From DATLSM01 sp963722965 (GTDB lineage Bacteria > Actinomycetota > Thermoleophilia > Solirubrobacterales > 70-9): DNA of 64,000 bases. Position 1 is the first letter of the stretch, and each line of letters opens with the position of its first letter. The DNA lies in the NCBI GenBank assembly GCA_963722965.1, contig CAVROX010000005.1, positions 248,001 to 312,000 of the forward strand. Direction: 5' to 3'. Position numbers and translations under genes: made by a program. Below, one piece after another: positions 55,349 through 64,000 of this stretch. Under the pieces are notes generated by a model. The model was not told where the DNA came from and made no database searches. It saw nothing but the letters and a program-made list of their open reading frames with translations.

Positions 55349-55912
55349 CTAGGCCGCGGTTGCCAACCCCACCTCAACCTCGGCAGCCTGAAGCAGCTCC
55401 TCGAGGATCTCCTCGAGCTGGACGGCCTGCTGGGGAGCAAGCCTGAGGCTCCCGCCGACGAGCTGCTGGTGGGCCCGGGCGACCGGCAGCTCGGCCTCGA
55501 TCACGCGTCCGCCCATCGCCGCCAGCACCTTGCGCAGCTCCGCTTGTGCCCAGACCGCCCCGAACATGCTCTTCGAGGCGCCGATCGCAGCCGCGGGCTT
55601 GCCGTTCAGCGCGCTCTGTCCAGCCGGGCGCGAGGCCCAGTCGAGCGCGTTCTTGAGCTGACCGGGAAGCGAGTGGTTGTACTCGGGCGTCGCGATCAAG
55701 ACCGCGTCCGCGCCGCGGATCGCCGCGCGCAGCTCCCGCACCCCATCGGGCAGCGGACCGGCCTCGGCGTCCTCGCTGTAGGGGGGGATCTCCGCCAGCC
55801 GCTCGAACGTCTCAAGCTCCGCCCCGGCCGGCAGCCGCTCACTGGCCGCGCGCAGCAGGGCGGAGTTGAGCGAGCCCTTGCGCAGGCTGCCCGATATGCC
55901 AAGGACCCGCAT
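55349..55912 (-). CDS. NADPH-dependent FMN reductase
   Basis: Flavodoxin-fold reductase, 187 residues. GISGSLRKGSLNSALLRAA binds FMN phosphate and TPEYNHSLPGQLKNALDWASRP, read in pieces, is the family signature. It reduces quinones, azo compounds or flavins with NADPH. Ends 4 bases after the trhA-like gene and is encoded just downstream of the YceI gene. Confidence 0.9.
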   Translation of the reverse strand: MRVLGISGSLRKGSLNSALLRAASERLPAGAELETFERLAEIPPYSEDAEAGPLPDGVRELRAAIRGADAVLIATPEYNHSLPGQLKNALDWASRPAGQSALNGKPAAAIGASKSMFGAVWAQAELRKVLAAMGGRVIEAELPVARAHQQLVGGSLRLAPQQAVQLEEILEELLQAAEVEVGLATAA

Positions 55913-55914
55913 CG

Positions 55915-56466
55915 CTACCCGGCCTCCGCGACCAACTCCAGCTCTACTGCGATGCTTACCTCGTACTCGAGTACCTGGCCGCCACTCGGCAGGTCTGCGT
56001 TCCAGTCCAGGCCAAAGTCGCGGCGGTCGACTGCGGCATTTAGGGAGAGGCCGACCCGGGCGCCGCCGCTGAGGTCGGCGCCGAGCTGGGCGAATCGGCC
56101 ACTCGCCTCCACTGCATGTCTTTGGCCCTTGACCTCCAGTTCGCCGCGCAAGCGCAGCGAGCCATCCGCGGCGATCTCCAGGTCGGTTGAGATGAAGCGG
56201 AGCAGTGGGTAGCGGTCCGCGTCGAAGAAGTCGGGAGAGAGGAGGTGGCCCTTCAACTGCTCCTCGGAGACATCGATGCTGGTGACCTCGACTGTCCCCT
56301 CGAGCTTTGGCTCCTCGCCTCCGGTCAGGCTCGCCTGGTAGGAGCTGAAGCCGCTGCGAAAGGCGGAAACGCCGTTGTGGACGACGGCGAAGCCGATCGA
56401 AGAGTGAACCGGGTCGACGGTCCAGACTCCGGCCGGGATCTTTTGCTCGACGGTTGGGGTGCTCAT
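55915..56466 (-). CDS. YceI-family protein
   Basis: Lipocalin-like isoprenoid-binding protein, 183 residues. WTVDPVHSSIGFAV is the N-terminal family block, and SPDFFDADRYPLLRF and GELEVKGQRHAV follow. No signal peptide, so it is likely cytoplasmic, unlike Gram-negative periplasmic YceI. It is divergent to a MarR-type regulator over an AT-rich gap, a common pairing that suggests control by that regulator. Confidence 0.9.
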   Translation of the reverse strand: MSTPTVEQKIPAGVWTVDPVHSSIGFAVVHNGVSAFRSGFSSYQASLTGGEEPKLEGTVEVTSIDVSEEQLKGHLLSPDFFDADRYPLLRFISTDLEIAADGSLRLRGELEVKGQRHAVEASGRFAQLGADLSGGARVGLSLNAAVDRRDFGLDWNADLPSGGQVLEYEVSIAVELELVAEAG

Positions 56467-56535
56467 ATCGGTTCCTTCCTGAAGTTCATTGCCAAATAAA
56501 TAATTGATTCCGAAAGCATCATATCAGAAATTATT

Positions 56536-56561
56536 GTTGAATCAACTATTGCTTAGGCAAT
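56536..56561. promoter_or_regulatory. Two inverted repeats in the yceI-marR gap
   Basis: GTTGA-A-TCAAC (56536-56546) is a perfect 5-bp dyad around one base and ATTGC-TTAG-GCAAT (56548-56561) a second with a 4-base centre. They lie in the only clearly AT-rich intergenic stretch of the window, between divergent yceI and marR. Such half-sites fit a MarR dimer. The second overlaps a possible ATG at 56560. Confidence 0.5.
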
Positions 56562-56583
56562 GTTTCTCTGCGATGATCTGAGG

Positions 56584-57075
56584 ATGAGCGAGCGAGTGAG
56601 TGCGGTGGCCGGGAGCAACGGCGCGGAGGGCGCCGCGAGCCCCCACGGCGAGGCCTGGCGGTCGCTGGCCCGCACCCACGCTGCGGTCTCCCAGCGCCTC
56701 CAGGAGGCGCTCGCCCAGGCCGACTTCCCGCCCCTTCCTTGGTATGAGGTACTAGCCACCGTTGCCGATGCAACGGAGGAGCGGATGCGGATGGGCGACC
56801 TCGCGGAGGTCCTGGTGATTACCCGCGGCGGGCTGACCAAGCTCGTCGACCGCTTGGTCAAGGCCGGGTTGCTCGAGCGGACCTTCTGCGAGACCGACCG
56901 CCGGGTCAGCTACGCGACCCTGATGCCCGCCGGCCGCGAGCTGCTGGAGGAGATGCGCCCGGTCGTGATCGCGGAGCTGAAGGTTGCCTTCTCCGCCAAA
57001 CTCACGGTCGGTGAGGCAAAGGACCTGCAGGACACCCTCGACCGGGTCCGCTCCTCCGCTTGCGGCGCCGGCTGA
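56584..57075 (+). CDS. MarR-family transcriptional regulator
   Basis: Winged-helix regulator, 163 residues from ATG 56584; an ATG at 56560 is possible but lies in an inverted repeat. WYEVLATVADATEERMRMGDLAEVLVITRGGLTKLVDRLVKAGLLERTFCETDRRVSYATLM, read in pieces, is the helix-turn-helix with wing. A single Cys in the wing region could sense oxidants. It likely represses itself and the divergent yceI gene. Confidence 0.9.
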   Translation: MSERVSAVAGSNGAEGAASPHGEAWRSLARTHAAVSQRLQEALAQADFPPLPWYEVLATVADATEERMRMGDLAEVLVITRGGLTKLVDRLVKAGLLERTFCETDRRVSYATLMPAGRELLEEMRPVVIAELKVAFSAKLTVGEAKDLQDTLDRVRSSACGAG

Positions 57076-57085
57076 GTCTGAACGG

Positions 57086-57832
57086 TCAGGCGAGCGCGGC
57101 GGCGGCCCGATCTTTGGCGGACTCGACGATCGCCAGCACGGCGCTCTCCTCGCCCTCGCGCAGCAGCGCCACCGGGTCGGGATCGCCGTTGACGATCGCC
57201 TCGAAGAACTCCTTGCGGTCCTGGAAAGTGGGAAGCGTCCCCTTTGCCCAGCCGCGGGCATCGTTGAGAATCACCGCCAGCCGCGCGTACTCTTCGCCGA
57301 AGAGCTCAGCGACTTCCCGTTTCATCCGTTTCGCCAGGGCGGGGGAGGCACCGGCGGTCGAGATCGCGATCGCGAGTGGTCCGCTGCGTAGGATCGCCGG
57401 GAGGATGAAGTTGCAAAGCGGCGGCACATCGACCACGTTGACCAACATGGCCCGCCGCTCGGCGTCGTCAAAGACGCCGATGTTGACCTCGCTGTCGTCG
57501 GTCGCGGCGATGACCAGGAAGGCGTCCTCGAGGTCGGCTGCCCCCGCGTAGGGGCGCCTCTCCCACTCGATCGATCCCTCCGCCGCCAGCGCCTCCAGCT
57601 CGGGGTGGGCGAGAGGAGCGATCAGCCTCACCACGCCATCGCAGGTGAGCAGCCCCTCGACCTTCTCCAGCCCCACGTCGCCGCCGCCGACTACCAGGCA
57701 GCGGCGCCCCGTCAGCTTCAAGCAGGCGATGTAGAAGGGCGTCTGCAGCATGTCCCGCACGCAGGACTGGTCGCAGATGCCCTTCCGCAACTGACAGACA
57801 CACTCCTTGCCCACGTAGGCCTGAGCCGGCAT
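57086..57832 (-). CDS. Precorrin-2 dehydrogenase (siroheme synthase N-terminal type)
   Basis: NAD-dependent oxidation of precorrin-2 to sirohydrochlorin, for siroheme or cobalamin. The Rossmann block is CLVVGGGDVGLEKVEGLL; TDDSEVNIGVFDDA and NVVDVPPLCNFILPAI follow, and STAGASPALAKRMKREVAELFG is the dimer region. From ATG 57832 it is 248 residues, with an N-terminal tail holding four Cys (CVCQLRKGICDQSC), missing in usual enzymes. ATG 57751 would leave the tail out. No ferrochelatase or methylase domain is attached. Confidence 0.85.
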   Translation of the reverse strand: MPAQAYVGKECVCQLRKGICDQSCVRDMLQTPFYIACLKLTGRRCLVVGGGDVGLEKVEGLLTCDGVVRLIAPLAHPELEALAAEGSIEWERRPYAGAADLEDAFLVIAATDDSEVNIGVFDDAERRAMLVNVVDVPPLCNFILPAILRSGPLAIAISTAGASPALAKRMKREVAELFGEEYARLAVILNDARGWAKGTLPTFQDRKEFFEAIVNGDPDPVALLREGEESAVLAIVESAKDRAAAALA

Positions 57833-57842
57833 CGTTCGAAGG

Positions 57843-58775
57843 TTAGAGGGAGTCCAAGGTAAGGCGCAGGCCCTCCTCGAGTCCGATCGCTGCCCGCCAT
57901 CCCAGCTCGCGCTCGGCACGCGCCGGGTCGATCGCGATTCGCTGCACCTCGCCGGCGCGCGGCGGCGCGAACTGGGGTTCAAAGCCCGGGGCGCCATCCA
58001 GCTCCCCGAGCATCCGAACCAACTCCAGCACGTCGGTCTCGATCCCGGTGCCAATGTTGATCGGACCGCTCGCCGCGCCGCCGCCGGCGGCCAGCGCCGC
58101 CGCGATCACGTCGCCCACGTATATGTAGTCGCGGGTCTGGGTGCCGTCCCCGAACACAGTCGGGTTCCCGCCGCCGCGCAGCTTGCCGCAAAAGATCGCG
58201 ATTACCCCGGCCTCGCCGAGCGGGTCCTGGCGCGGCCCGTAGACGTTGCCCAGCCGCAGCGACACGCTGGAGAGCCCGTAGAGGCGCTCGTAGAGCGCCA
58301 GGTAGCCCTCGGCGGCGAACTTGCTCTGACCGTAGGGGGAGAGCGGCTCGACGGCGGCGCTCTCGCTCAACGGCAGCGCCTTGCCCGCGCCCTCTCCGTA
58401 GATCGCCCCGCCGGTGGACACAAAGACGAAGCGCCCGGCCCCCGTCAAGCGCGCCGCCTCCAGCAGGTTGGCGGTGCCGCCGACGTTGATGGCGGCGTCG
58501 AAGGCCGGGTCCGCGACCGACTTGCGAACGTCGATCTGGGCCGCCAGGTGAAAGATCGCCTCCGCTCGGGCCGCGCCAACCGCCTCGGCCACGGCACCGG
58601 CGTCGCGGACGTCGACCTCGACCAGCCGCGCGCCCGCTCCCAGCGCCGCGTCGAGGTTCTCCCGCCGCCCGGTGGAGAGGTCGTCGAGAACCGTCACCTC
58701 CTCGCCGCGTGCCAGCAGCGCGTCGACCAGGTTGGACCCGATGAACCCCGCCCCGCCTGTCACCGCGCACCTCAT
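57843..58775 (-). CDS. NAD-dependent sugar-nucleotide epimerase/dehydratase
   Basis: Extended short-chain dehydrogenase, 310 residues from ATG 58775 (MRCAVTGGAGFIGSNL); the upstream open frame is antisense to topA and not used. GGAGFIG binds NAD and the catalytic YGQSK carries Tyr and Lys; FVSTGGAIYGEG is the Ser/Thr site. It is most like UDP-glucose 4-epimerase (GalE-type). Exact sugar unknown. Confidence 0.88.
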   Translation of the reverse strand: MRCAVTGGAGFIGSNLVDALLARGEEVTVLDDLSTGRRENLDAALGAGARLVEVDVRDAGAVAEAVGAARAEAIFHLAAQIDVRKSVADPAFDAAINVGGTANLLEAARLTGAGRFVFVSTGGAIYGEGAGKALPLSESAAVEPLSPYGQSKFAAEGYLALYERLYGLSSVSLRLGNVYGPRQDPLGEAGVIAIFCGKLRGGGNPTVFGDGTQTRDYIYVGDVIAAALAAGGGAASGPINIGTGIETDVLELVRMLGELDGAPGFEPQFAPPRAGEVQRIAIDPARAERELGWRAAIGLEEGLRLTLDSL

Positions 58776-58853
58776 GCAGACGTCGATCCTAGGGGGATCG
58801 AATGGTGCGAGTCCCCTGGGGTGGGCAAGAGCCCCTGCTACCCTCGCCGGCCG

Positions 58854-61132
58854 ATGCGTCTGATCGTCACCGAGAAGAACAACAGCGCGAAGAAGATCGC
58901 CGAGATCCTCGGCGCTCCCAGCGGCGGCGCGGTCAGCGACAAAGCCTTCAAAGTCCCCTACTACACCTGGACCGACGCCGACGGTGACCAGATGTCGATC
59001 GGCCTCAAGGGACATGTGCTCGGCCCAGCATTCCCCGAGGGTTACTCGAACTGGCAGAAAACCGACCTCCACGACCTGATCGATGCCGAGCTGATCAAGG
59101 AGCCGACCGACAAAAACGTCGTCAAGGCGATCAAAAAGGTGGCAAAAGAGGCCGACGATCTTGTGATCGCCACCGACTTCGACCGTGAGGGTGAGCTGAT
59201 CGGGCTCGAGGCTCTGGAGGAGATGCTCGACGCCAACCCGGCCCTCGGCTCCCGCGAGGGCGCCCGCGACGGGACGCTCCGCATCAAGCGCGCCCGCTAC
59301 TCCGCCCTCACCAAGGAGGAGATCGAGCGTGCCTTCGGCGAACTCGACGAGCTCTCCTACCCGCTCGCCAACGCGGGCGCTGCTCGACAGGACATCGACC
59401 TGCTGTGGGGCGCGACCCTGACCCGCGCCGTTTCTCTTGCCACCCGACGCTTTGGTTCCAACTTCCTCTCCGTCGGCCGCGTGCAGAGTCCCACCCTCGG
59501 CCTGATCGTCGAGCGCGAGCTGGAGCGTCGGGCCCACGTCGCCAAACCGTTCTGGGAGCTGTTCGCCAGGTTCCAGCACCCCGGCGGGGCCTTTGAGGCT
59601 CACCATGCCGTTGACAAATTTTGGCAGCGGGCGGAGGTCGACGCCGCGCTGCAGAGGACATCTTCGCCGGGCACCGTGAAGGCAGTGACGGCGCGCAAGA
59701 ACACCCGCAAGCCGCCCACCCCCTACAACACCACCGCCTTCAGCACCGACGCCTCAAGTCGCCTCGGAATCACCCCGGCCTCCGCGATGCGGATCGCGGA
59801 GGATCTCTACATGGACGGCTTCATCTCCTACCCGCGCACCGACAACACGGTCTACCCGTCCTCCCTGCCGGTTGGTGAGCTGATCTCTTCGCTGGTCCGG
59901 ATCAAGGAGTTCTCCGCCGCAGCCGGCCTGCTGGGTGGGGAGCTGAAGGCGACCCGCGGGAAAAAGAGACGACCGACCACCCGCCGATTTACCCGACCCA
60001 GGCGATACACCCGGGCGCGCTCGAGGGGCCCAAGCGGCGCGTCTATGAGCTGGTCGTCCGCCGTTTCCTCGCCACCTTCAGCCCGCCGATGATCACCGAG
60101 TCCACCCGCGCCGATATCGAGGCCGGCGCGGAGACCTACTTCGTCCGCGGCTCGGTCGTCGTCGACCCGGGCTACGCCGGCATCTACACCTACGCTCGCT
60201 CCGCCGACGAGGAGATCCCAGCCCTGCAGGAGGGCCAGACCCTTGAGCTGGACGGCGAGCCCTGGATCGTCGACAAGGAGACCCAACCCCCCTCCCGGAT
60301 TTCTCAGGCCAAGCTGATCGAGATGATGGAGGAGCGGGGCCTCGGCACCAAAGCAACCCGGGCCGACATCATCCAAAAGCTCTTTGACCGGGGCTACGTC
60401 TACGGCAACCCCCCGATCCCTTCGGAGACTGGCATCGCCCTCTATGAGGCCTTCAAAAGCTACGTGCCGGCGATGGCGACGCCGGAGATGACCTCCCAGC
60501 TGGAGGCTGAGATGGACCGCATCGCCGCCGGCGAGATGACCAAGAGCGCGGTCGTCGGCGACAGCCGCGAGCTCCTGCACCAGACCTGGTCGGAGATCGC
60601 TGGCAGCCGCGAGGACCTGGCCAAGGTCGTCTGGAAGGGAATGGACGAGGACCGCATCCTCGGTCCGTGCAGGGTCTGCGAAGAGGCCGGCCGCACCAAG
60701 GAGGACGGCTCACCCAACATGCTGCGCATCATTCGCGCAAAAAAATCTGGCAAACGGTTCGTCGGTTGCACGGGCTGGAGCGCCGATAACCCCGACTCCT
60801 GCGACCAGACCTTCCCGCTGCCCCAGCGCGGCGACGTCTTCCGTCTGGAGGAGCGCTGCTCTGTGTGTGGGCAGACGCCGCGCCTCAAAGTGGTCCCCTT
60901 CCGCGGCCGCCCCTGGAACCTCTGCCTCAACGAGGAGTGCGAGTCGATGCAGGAGATGAAGAAACGCCGCGCCGAGCGCGAAGCGGCGCGGGCGGCGAAG
61001 GAGGCAATGGCAAAGCAACCCCTGCCCGACGGCAGCGAGGACGGGGCGCCGAGCACGGCCAAGAAGACGGCGACCAAAGCGGACGCCGGCACCCGTCGGC
61101 GCAAACGCGCCAGAGCCGCGGCCAAAGGCTGA
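58854..61132 (+). CDS. topA: DNA topoisomerase I, archaeal-like type IA, one frameshift
   Basis: Relaxes negative supercoils; about 759 residues joined. The Toprim domain starts MRLIVTEKNNSAKKIAEIL and has TDFDREGELIG; the active-site Tyr is in GFISYPRTDNTVY. The frame is lost near 59961-59968 after ATRGKK, where one base seems missing, and continues to RADIEAGAETYFV and GLGTKATRADIIQKL. The zinc-ribbon tail has CRVCEEAG, CTGW, CSVCGQTP and CLNEEC. The opening and overall order resemble archaeal topA more than actinobacterial topA. First of a topA-tmk-holB run. Confidence 0.88.
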
Positions 61133-61142
61133 GGCCCGACCT

Positions 61143-61733
61143 TTGTTCATCTCGCTCGAGGGAATCGACGGCTCGGGCAAGAGCACCCAGGCCAAGCTGC
61201 TCGCCGAGGCGCTTGGAACCGAGACTCTCCTGATCCGCGAGCCGGGGGGAACCGAGGCCGCCGAGCGGATCCGCGAACTGCTCGCCGACCCCGCCCTAGA
61301 GCTGGACCCCTTCGCCGAGCTTCTGCTCTTCTCCGCCGCCCGCGCTGATCTTGTCAGCCGCGTGATCCGCCCCGCCCTGGAGGCCGGCGCCGATGTCGTC
61401 GCCGACCGCTTCGCCGACTCCAGCGTCGCCTACCAAGGTGGGGCTCGCGGGCTCGGCACAAGTCACGTACTCTCGCTGACCGATACGGTGATCGACGGCC
61501 TCTGGCCAGATCTCACGATCCTCCTGTGGGTCGACCCCGAGGTCGGCCTCGCTCGAGCGAAGGGCGAGGATCGGTTCGAGTCCGAAGGCCTTGAGCTCCA
61601 GCGCGCCGTCGCCAACGCCTACGAGGAGATCGCTCAAATTGCCGGCGACCGAGTCGTCGTGGTCGACGCCGACGGCACCGTCATGGACGTCCACGGCCGG
61701 GTGATGGCGGCCGTTCGGAGCCGCCTAGCATGA
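61143..61733 (+). CDS. tmk: Thymidylate kinase
   Basis: Phosphorylates dTMP to dTDP, 196 residues, TTG start. P-loop EGIDGSGKST, DRFADSSVAYQGGARG for the nucleotide monophosphate site, and LLWVDPEVGLARAKGEDRFE for the lid. It lies between topA and holB, a frequent actinobacterial arrangement. Confidence 0.94.
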   Translation: MFISLEGIDGSGKSTQAKLLAEALGTETLLIREPGGTEAAERIRELLADPALELDPFAELLLFSAARADLVSRVIRPALEAGADVVADRFADSSVAYQGGARGLGTSHVLSLTDTVIDGLWPDLTILLWVDPEVGLARAKGEDRFESEGLELQRAVANAYEEIAQIAGDRVVVVDADGTVMDVHGRVMAAVRSRLA

Positions 61734-61785
61734 GCGGCGAGTCGATTCGTACTCAGACCGCGGCAGACCGCGCTTTGGGGGCCAG

Positions 61786-62859
61786 ATGAGCGCCGCGCTC
61801 AAGGCCGCCACCGAGCACCAGCTAAGGGTGCGGGCTGCGCTGAGCGCGGCACTCGCCACGGGACCCGCTCACGCCTACCTTTTCCGTGGTCCGCGGGGGG
61901 CGGGAAAGCGGGCGGTGGCCCATGCCTTCGCGGCGGAGATTCTCGCGGCGGGGGCCGAGGACCCAGACGACGCGCGCCGACGCGCCCTGCTTGACCCCTC
62001 GCCTCACCCAGATTTGGTCTGGCTTTTGCCGCCGGGCGCCCAGCACATGGTCGAGGAGGTGCGCGAGCGGGTGATCCGCGCCGCCGCTTACCGACCCTTC
62101 GAGGGCGCCAGCCGGGTCTTCGTGATCGAGGCGGCGGAGGCGATGCGCGAAGAGAGCCAAAACGCTCTGCTGAAGACGCTCGAGGAGCCGCCGCTCTATG
62201 ACCACCTGATCCTCCTCACCGCCGAGCCCGACTCTCTGCTTGAGACCGTCGTCTCCCGCTGCCAGCCGATCGACTTCGCTCCCCTGCCGGTCGCCGCGAT
62301 CGAGGCCTCACTGGCGGACAGCAGCGACGATGCTGAGGAGATCGCCGCCGCGGTTCGCCTCTGCGCAGGGGACCTCGATCGCGCCCGTTTCCTCCTCTCC
62401 GGACCCGGCAGAGAGCTTCGAGCAAAGGCGCTTGAGCTTGACTTGAGAGCGTTGCTCGATAGTGCCGGGGCAGCTGGTGAGGAGACCGAACTCGCGATTC
62501 GCGAGCTCCTCGAAGAGGAGGCTTCGGCGGGCCTCAAAAGGTCGGCCAAAGAGATCACCGATGCGGCCAAGCGGGCCGCCCGTCGCCGCCGCACTGAAAT
62601 CCTCGATCTCGGTCTTGAGCTGGGCGCGGCCTGGCTGCGGGACCTCGCCGTCGTCGCCTGCCAAGCCACGGAAGTCGCATACAACCGAGACCGCCTGGCC
62701 CAGCTGCAATCCAAGGCCGCGACCCGCGACCCCGCCGCCTTCCGCCGCGGCGCTGAGCTGGTCCAGGACACCCGCCGCCGGTTGGAGCTCAACGTCTCCG
62801 AGGAGTTGGCGCTCGAGGCGCTCACCTACCGCCTAAAGGTCGTTTTGAACGACGGTTGA
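61786..62859 (+). CDS. holB: DNA polymerase III delta' subunit
   Basis: Clamp-loader subunit, 357 residues. The P-loop region is FRGPRGAGKRAVAHAFA, and EEVRERVIRAAAYRPFEGASRVFVIEAAEAM and NALLKTLEEPP follow, read in pieces; SRCQPIDF is the sensor-1 type end. The four-Cys zinc module common in delta' is missing; HPDLVWL remains without cysteines. A C-terminal helical collar domain follows. Confidence 0.87.
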   Translation: MSAALKAATEHQLRVRAALSAALATGPAHAYLFRGPRGAGKRAVAHAFAAEILAAGAEDPDDARRRALLDPSPHPDLVWLLPPGAQHMVEEVRERVIRAAAYRPFEGASRVFVIEAAEAMREESQNALLKTLEEPPLYDHLILLTAEPDSLLETVVSRCQPIDFAPLPVAAIEASLADSSDDAEEIAAAVRLCAGDLDRARFLLSGPGRELRAKALELDLRALLDSAGAAGEETELAIRELLEEEASAGLKRSAKEITDAAKRAARRRRTEILDLGLELGAAWLRDLAVVACQATEVAYNRDRLAQLQSKAATRDPAAFRRGAELVQDTRRRLELNVSEELALEALTYRLKVVLNDG

Positions 62860-62885
62860 TCGTTGAGGTGCCGGCCGGGGGGCGG

Positions 62886-63335
62886 TTATCGATCGTCAAG
62901 CTGGTTGAGCGGAGGCTGATCTGCGCTCGCACCGGCGTCGCCGTTGCGATCCCCCAGCGCCTGCTCTCTGGCCTTTTCGATCGCCCGCTCCTGGGCGAGG
63001 CGGGTTATCTGGGCCGCTTGGCGGGACATGATCACGCTGAAGTTGAGTGCCAGCCCGAGCAGCAGCAGGAGGACGATGGAGAACAGGGCAACGTTGGTGT
63101 TACGCACCCCCATCGCGTTGGCGACCAAGCCCAGCAGCTCCGGGAACGCCGCGCCCGCCAACATCCCCAGCCCCGCGACAAACCAGACGACGCTATAGCG
63201 CTCCTGCAGGCGGTCGCGGCGGATCAGCTCGAGGATCATCGCCATGAAGGCGATCGCGATTGCCGCCGCGAGGATCCGCGTCTGCGGAGTGAGGTGGACC
63301 TTAGGGCTCTGGGCGGCGAGGGCAACGGCGCTCAT
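62886..63335 (-). CDS. DUF2304 membrane protein
   Basis: A 149-residue protein with three hydrophobic segments (ILAAAIAIAFMAMILELI, VVWFVAGLGMLAGAAFPELLGLV, ALFSIVLLLLLGLALNFSVIM) and a charged C-terminal tail. RRDRLQERYSVVWF is the family block. DUF2304 proteins are typically encoded with GT2 polyprenyl-sugar transferases, as here, where its ATG overlaps the GT2 stop by 4 bases. The role is probably as membrane partner of that enzyme. Confidence 0.85.
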   Translation of the reverse strand: MSAVALAAQSPKVHLTPQTRILAAAIAIAFMAMILELIRRDRLQERYSVVWFVAGLGMLAGAAFPELLGLVANAMGVRNTNVALFSIVLLLLLGLALNFSVIMSRQAAQITRLAQERAIEKAREQALGDRNGDAGASADQPPLNQLDDR

Positions 63336-64000
63336 CTTTCTGCCTCCGCGTGCCGCGGGCGGAACTGACCGACCACCAACACGATCATCCCCTTGAAGAT
63401 GAAGAACGCCGAGCGCAGCGGCGTGAGGAAGGAGGAGCCGCCGACGCGCTCCAGCATCTGCACCGGCACCTCCTCGACCCGCAGCCCCTGGCGTACCGCG
63501 AGCTGCAGCGACTCGATCTCGGCGAAGTCGGGTGAGTAGTGCTCGCTAAACAGCGCCATCACTCGCCGGTTCGCCGCTCGCATCCCGCTCGTCGTGTCGG
63601 TGAAGCGCTGTTGCGTTGCCAGGGTGAGGAAGAAGCGAAAAAGGCTGGTCCCGATTCGGCGTGAGAGCGTCGGCTTGTAGTCGCCGCTGGGGGTCGCTTC
63701 CTCGCCCCCCCCTGGCGGGCTGCCGCCATCGCGATATCGCGAGCCGATCACCAGGTCGGCCCGACCGGCCGTCACCTCCTCCAGTAGCCGCGCCACCTCC
63801 CCCGCCGGGTGCTGCCCGTCGGCGTCCAGGTGCGCGCAGAAGTCATAGCCCTCCCGCAGCGCGTACAGGTAGCCGGTCTGCAAAGCAGCCCCCAGCCCCT
63901 GGTTGAAGGGGAGGGAAGCAACGAGCGCTCCCGCCTCGCGGGCCCGCGCCGCAGTCGCGTCGACCGAGCCGTCATCGACCACCAGCACGTCGGCACCCGG
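63332..64000 (-). CDS. GT2 glycosyltransferase (polyprenyl-phosphate sugar type), 5' part outside the window
   Basis: Open to the window end, so the N-terminus is missing. VLVVDDGSVDATAARAREAG and CAHLDADGQHPAGEV hold the DxD metal site; the stretch IGSRYRDGG is typical of dolichyl/polyprenyl-phosphate mannose or glucose synthases. The C-terminal hydrophobic part is short (FFIFKGMIVLVVGQF). Overlaps DUF2304, so both likely act together at the membrane in making a polyprenyl sugar for the cell surface. Confidence 0.88.
   Translation of the reverse strand, partial: PGADVLVVDDGSVDATAARAREAGALVASLPFNQGLGAALQTGYLYALREGYDFCAHLDADGQHPAGEVARLLEEVTAGRADLVIGSRYRDGGSPPGGGEEATPSGDYKPTLSRRIGTSLFRFFLTLATQQRFTDTTSGMRAANRRVMALFSEHYSPDFAEIESLQLAVRQGLRVEEVPVQMLERVGGSSFLTPLRSAFFIFKGMIVLVVGQFRPRHAEAER

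Overview
The window is about 64 kb of dense, GC-rich bacterial chromosome with GTG/TTG starts, ATGA/GTGA-type gene overlaps and no intergenic gap over 300 bases. The gene set fits a high-GC actinobacterium, most like the deep-branching Thermoleophilia/Solirubrobacterales. The indicators are a decaprenyl-phosphate-type UbiA enzyme, a full 14-subunit nuo operon, a B12-dependent ribonucleotide reductase, a double-length ThyX protein, CsoR, a two-domain DEAD helicase and a DUF2304/GT2 pair. The lineage is an inference from family resemblance; no rRNA, tRNA, CRISPR array, phage or insertion sequence was seen.

Layout. 1-6.0 kb: end of a UbiA-family gene, two small unknown genes, citrate synthase, a PfkB kinase, a quinone oxidoreductase and a DEAD-box helicase. 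6.0-14.3 kb: a response regulator/histidine kinase pair, an APH-type kinase, cupin, GST, UPF0145, SixA, an MFS transporter, an acyl-CoA dehydrogenase and a RibD-type reductase. The APH kinase and acyl-CoA dehydrogenase look like the two halves of ACAD10/ACAD11-type 4-hydroxyacyl-CoA catabolism. 14.3-21.5 kb: sulfotransferase facing a YbhN-like flippase, small unknown genes, a CBS protein, tandem ThyX and an exported Asp-rich protein. 21.6-36.1 kb: nuoA-N on the minus strand, complex I, read from a divergent promoter region near 36.2 kb. 36.3-46.3 kb: membrane protein, flavin reductase, cytochrome c lipoprotein, serS, a LuxR-type regulator, msrB, thioesterase, MFS, HAD phosphatase and an ABC/FtsX exporter. 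46.3-57.1 kb: sulfatase, csoR with a perfect palindromic operator, esterase, cytochrome P450, an M23-like exported protein behind a c-di-AMP (ydaO-type) riboswitch, nrdJ, a hemolysin III protein, an FMN reductase and a divergent YceI/MarR pair. 57.1-64 kb: precorrin-2 dehydrogenase, sugar epimerase, an archaeal-looking topoisomerase I, tmk, holB, DUF2304 and the 3' part of a GT2 glycosyltransferase.

Quality note. At least nine single-base indels break seven otherwise intact genes: citrate synthase twice, the exported protein at 20.5 kb twice, and the DEAD helicase, RibD-like reductase, esterase, M23-like protein and topoisomerase I once each. Protein similarity continues on both sides of every break and two of the genes are normally essential, so sequence or assembly error is more likely than gene decay. 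These genes are annotated across the break. The apparent NuoM-NuoN fusion should be read with the same caution.
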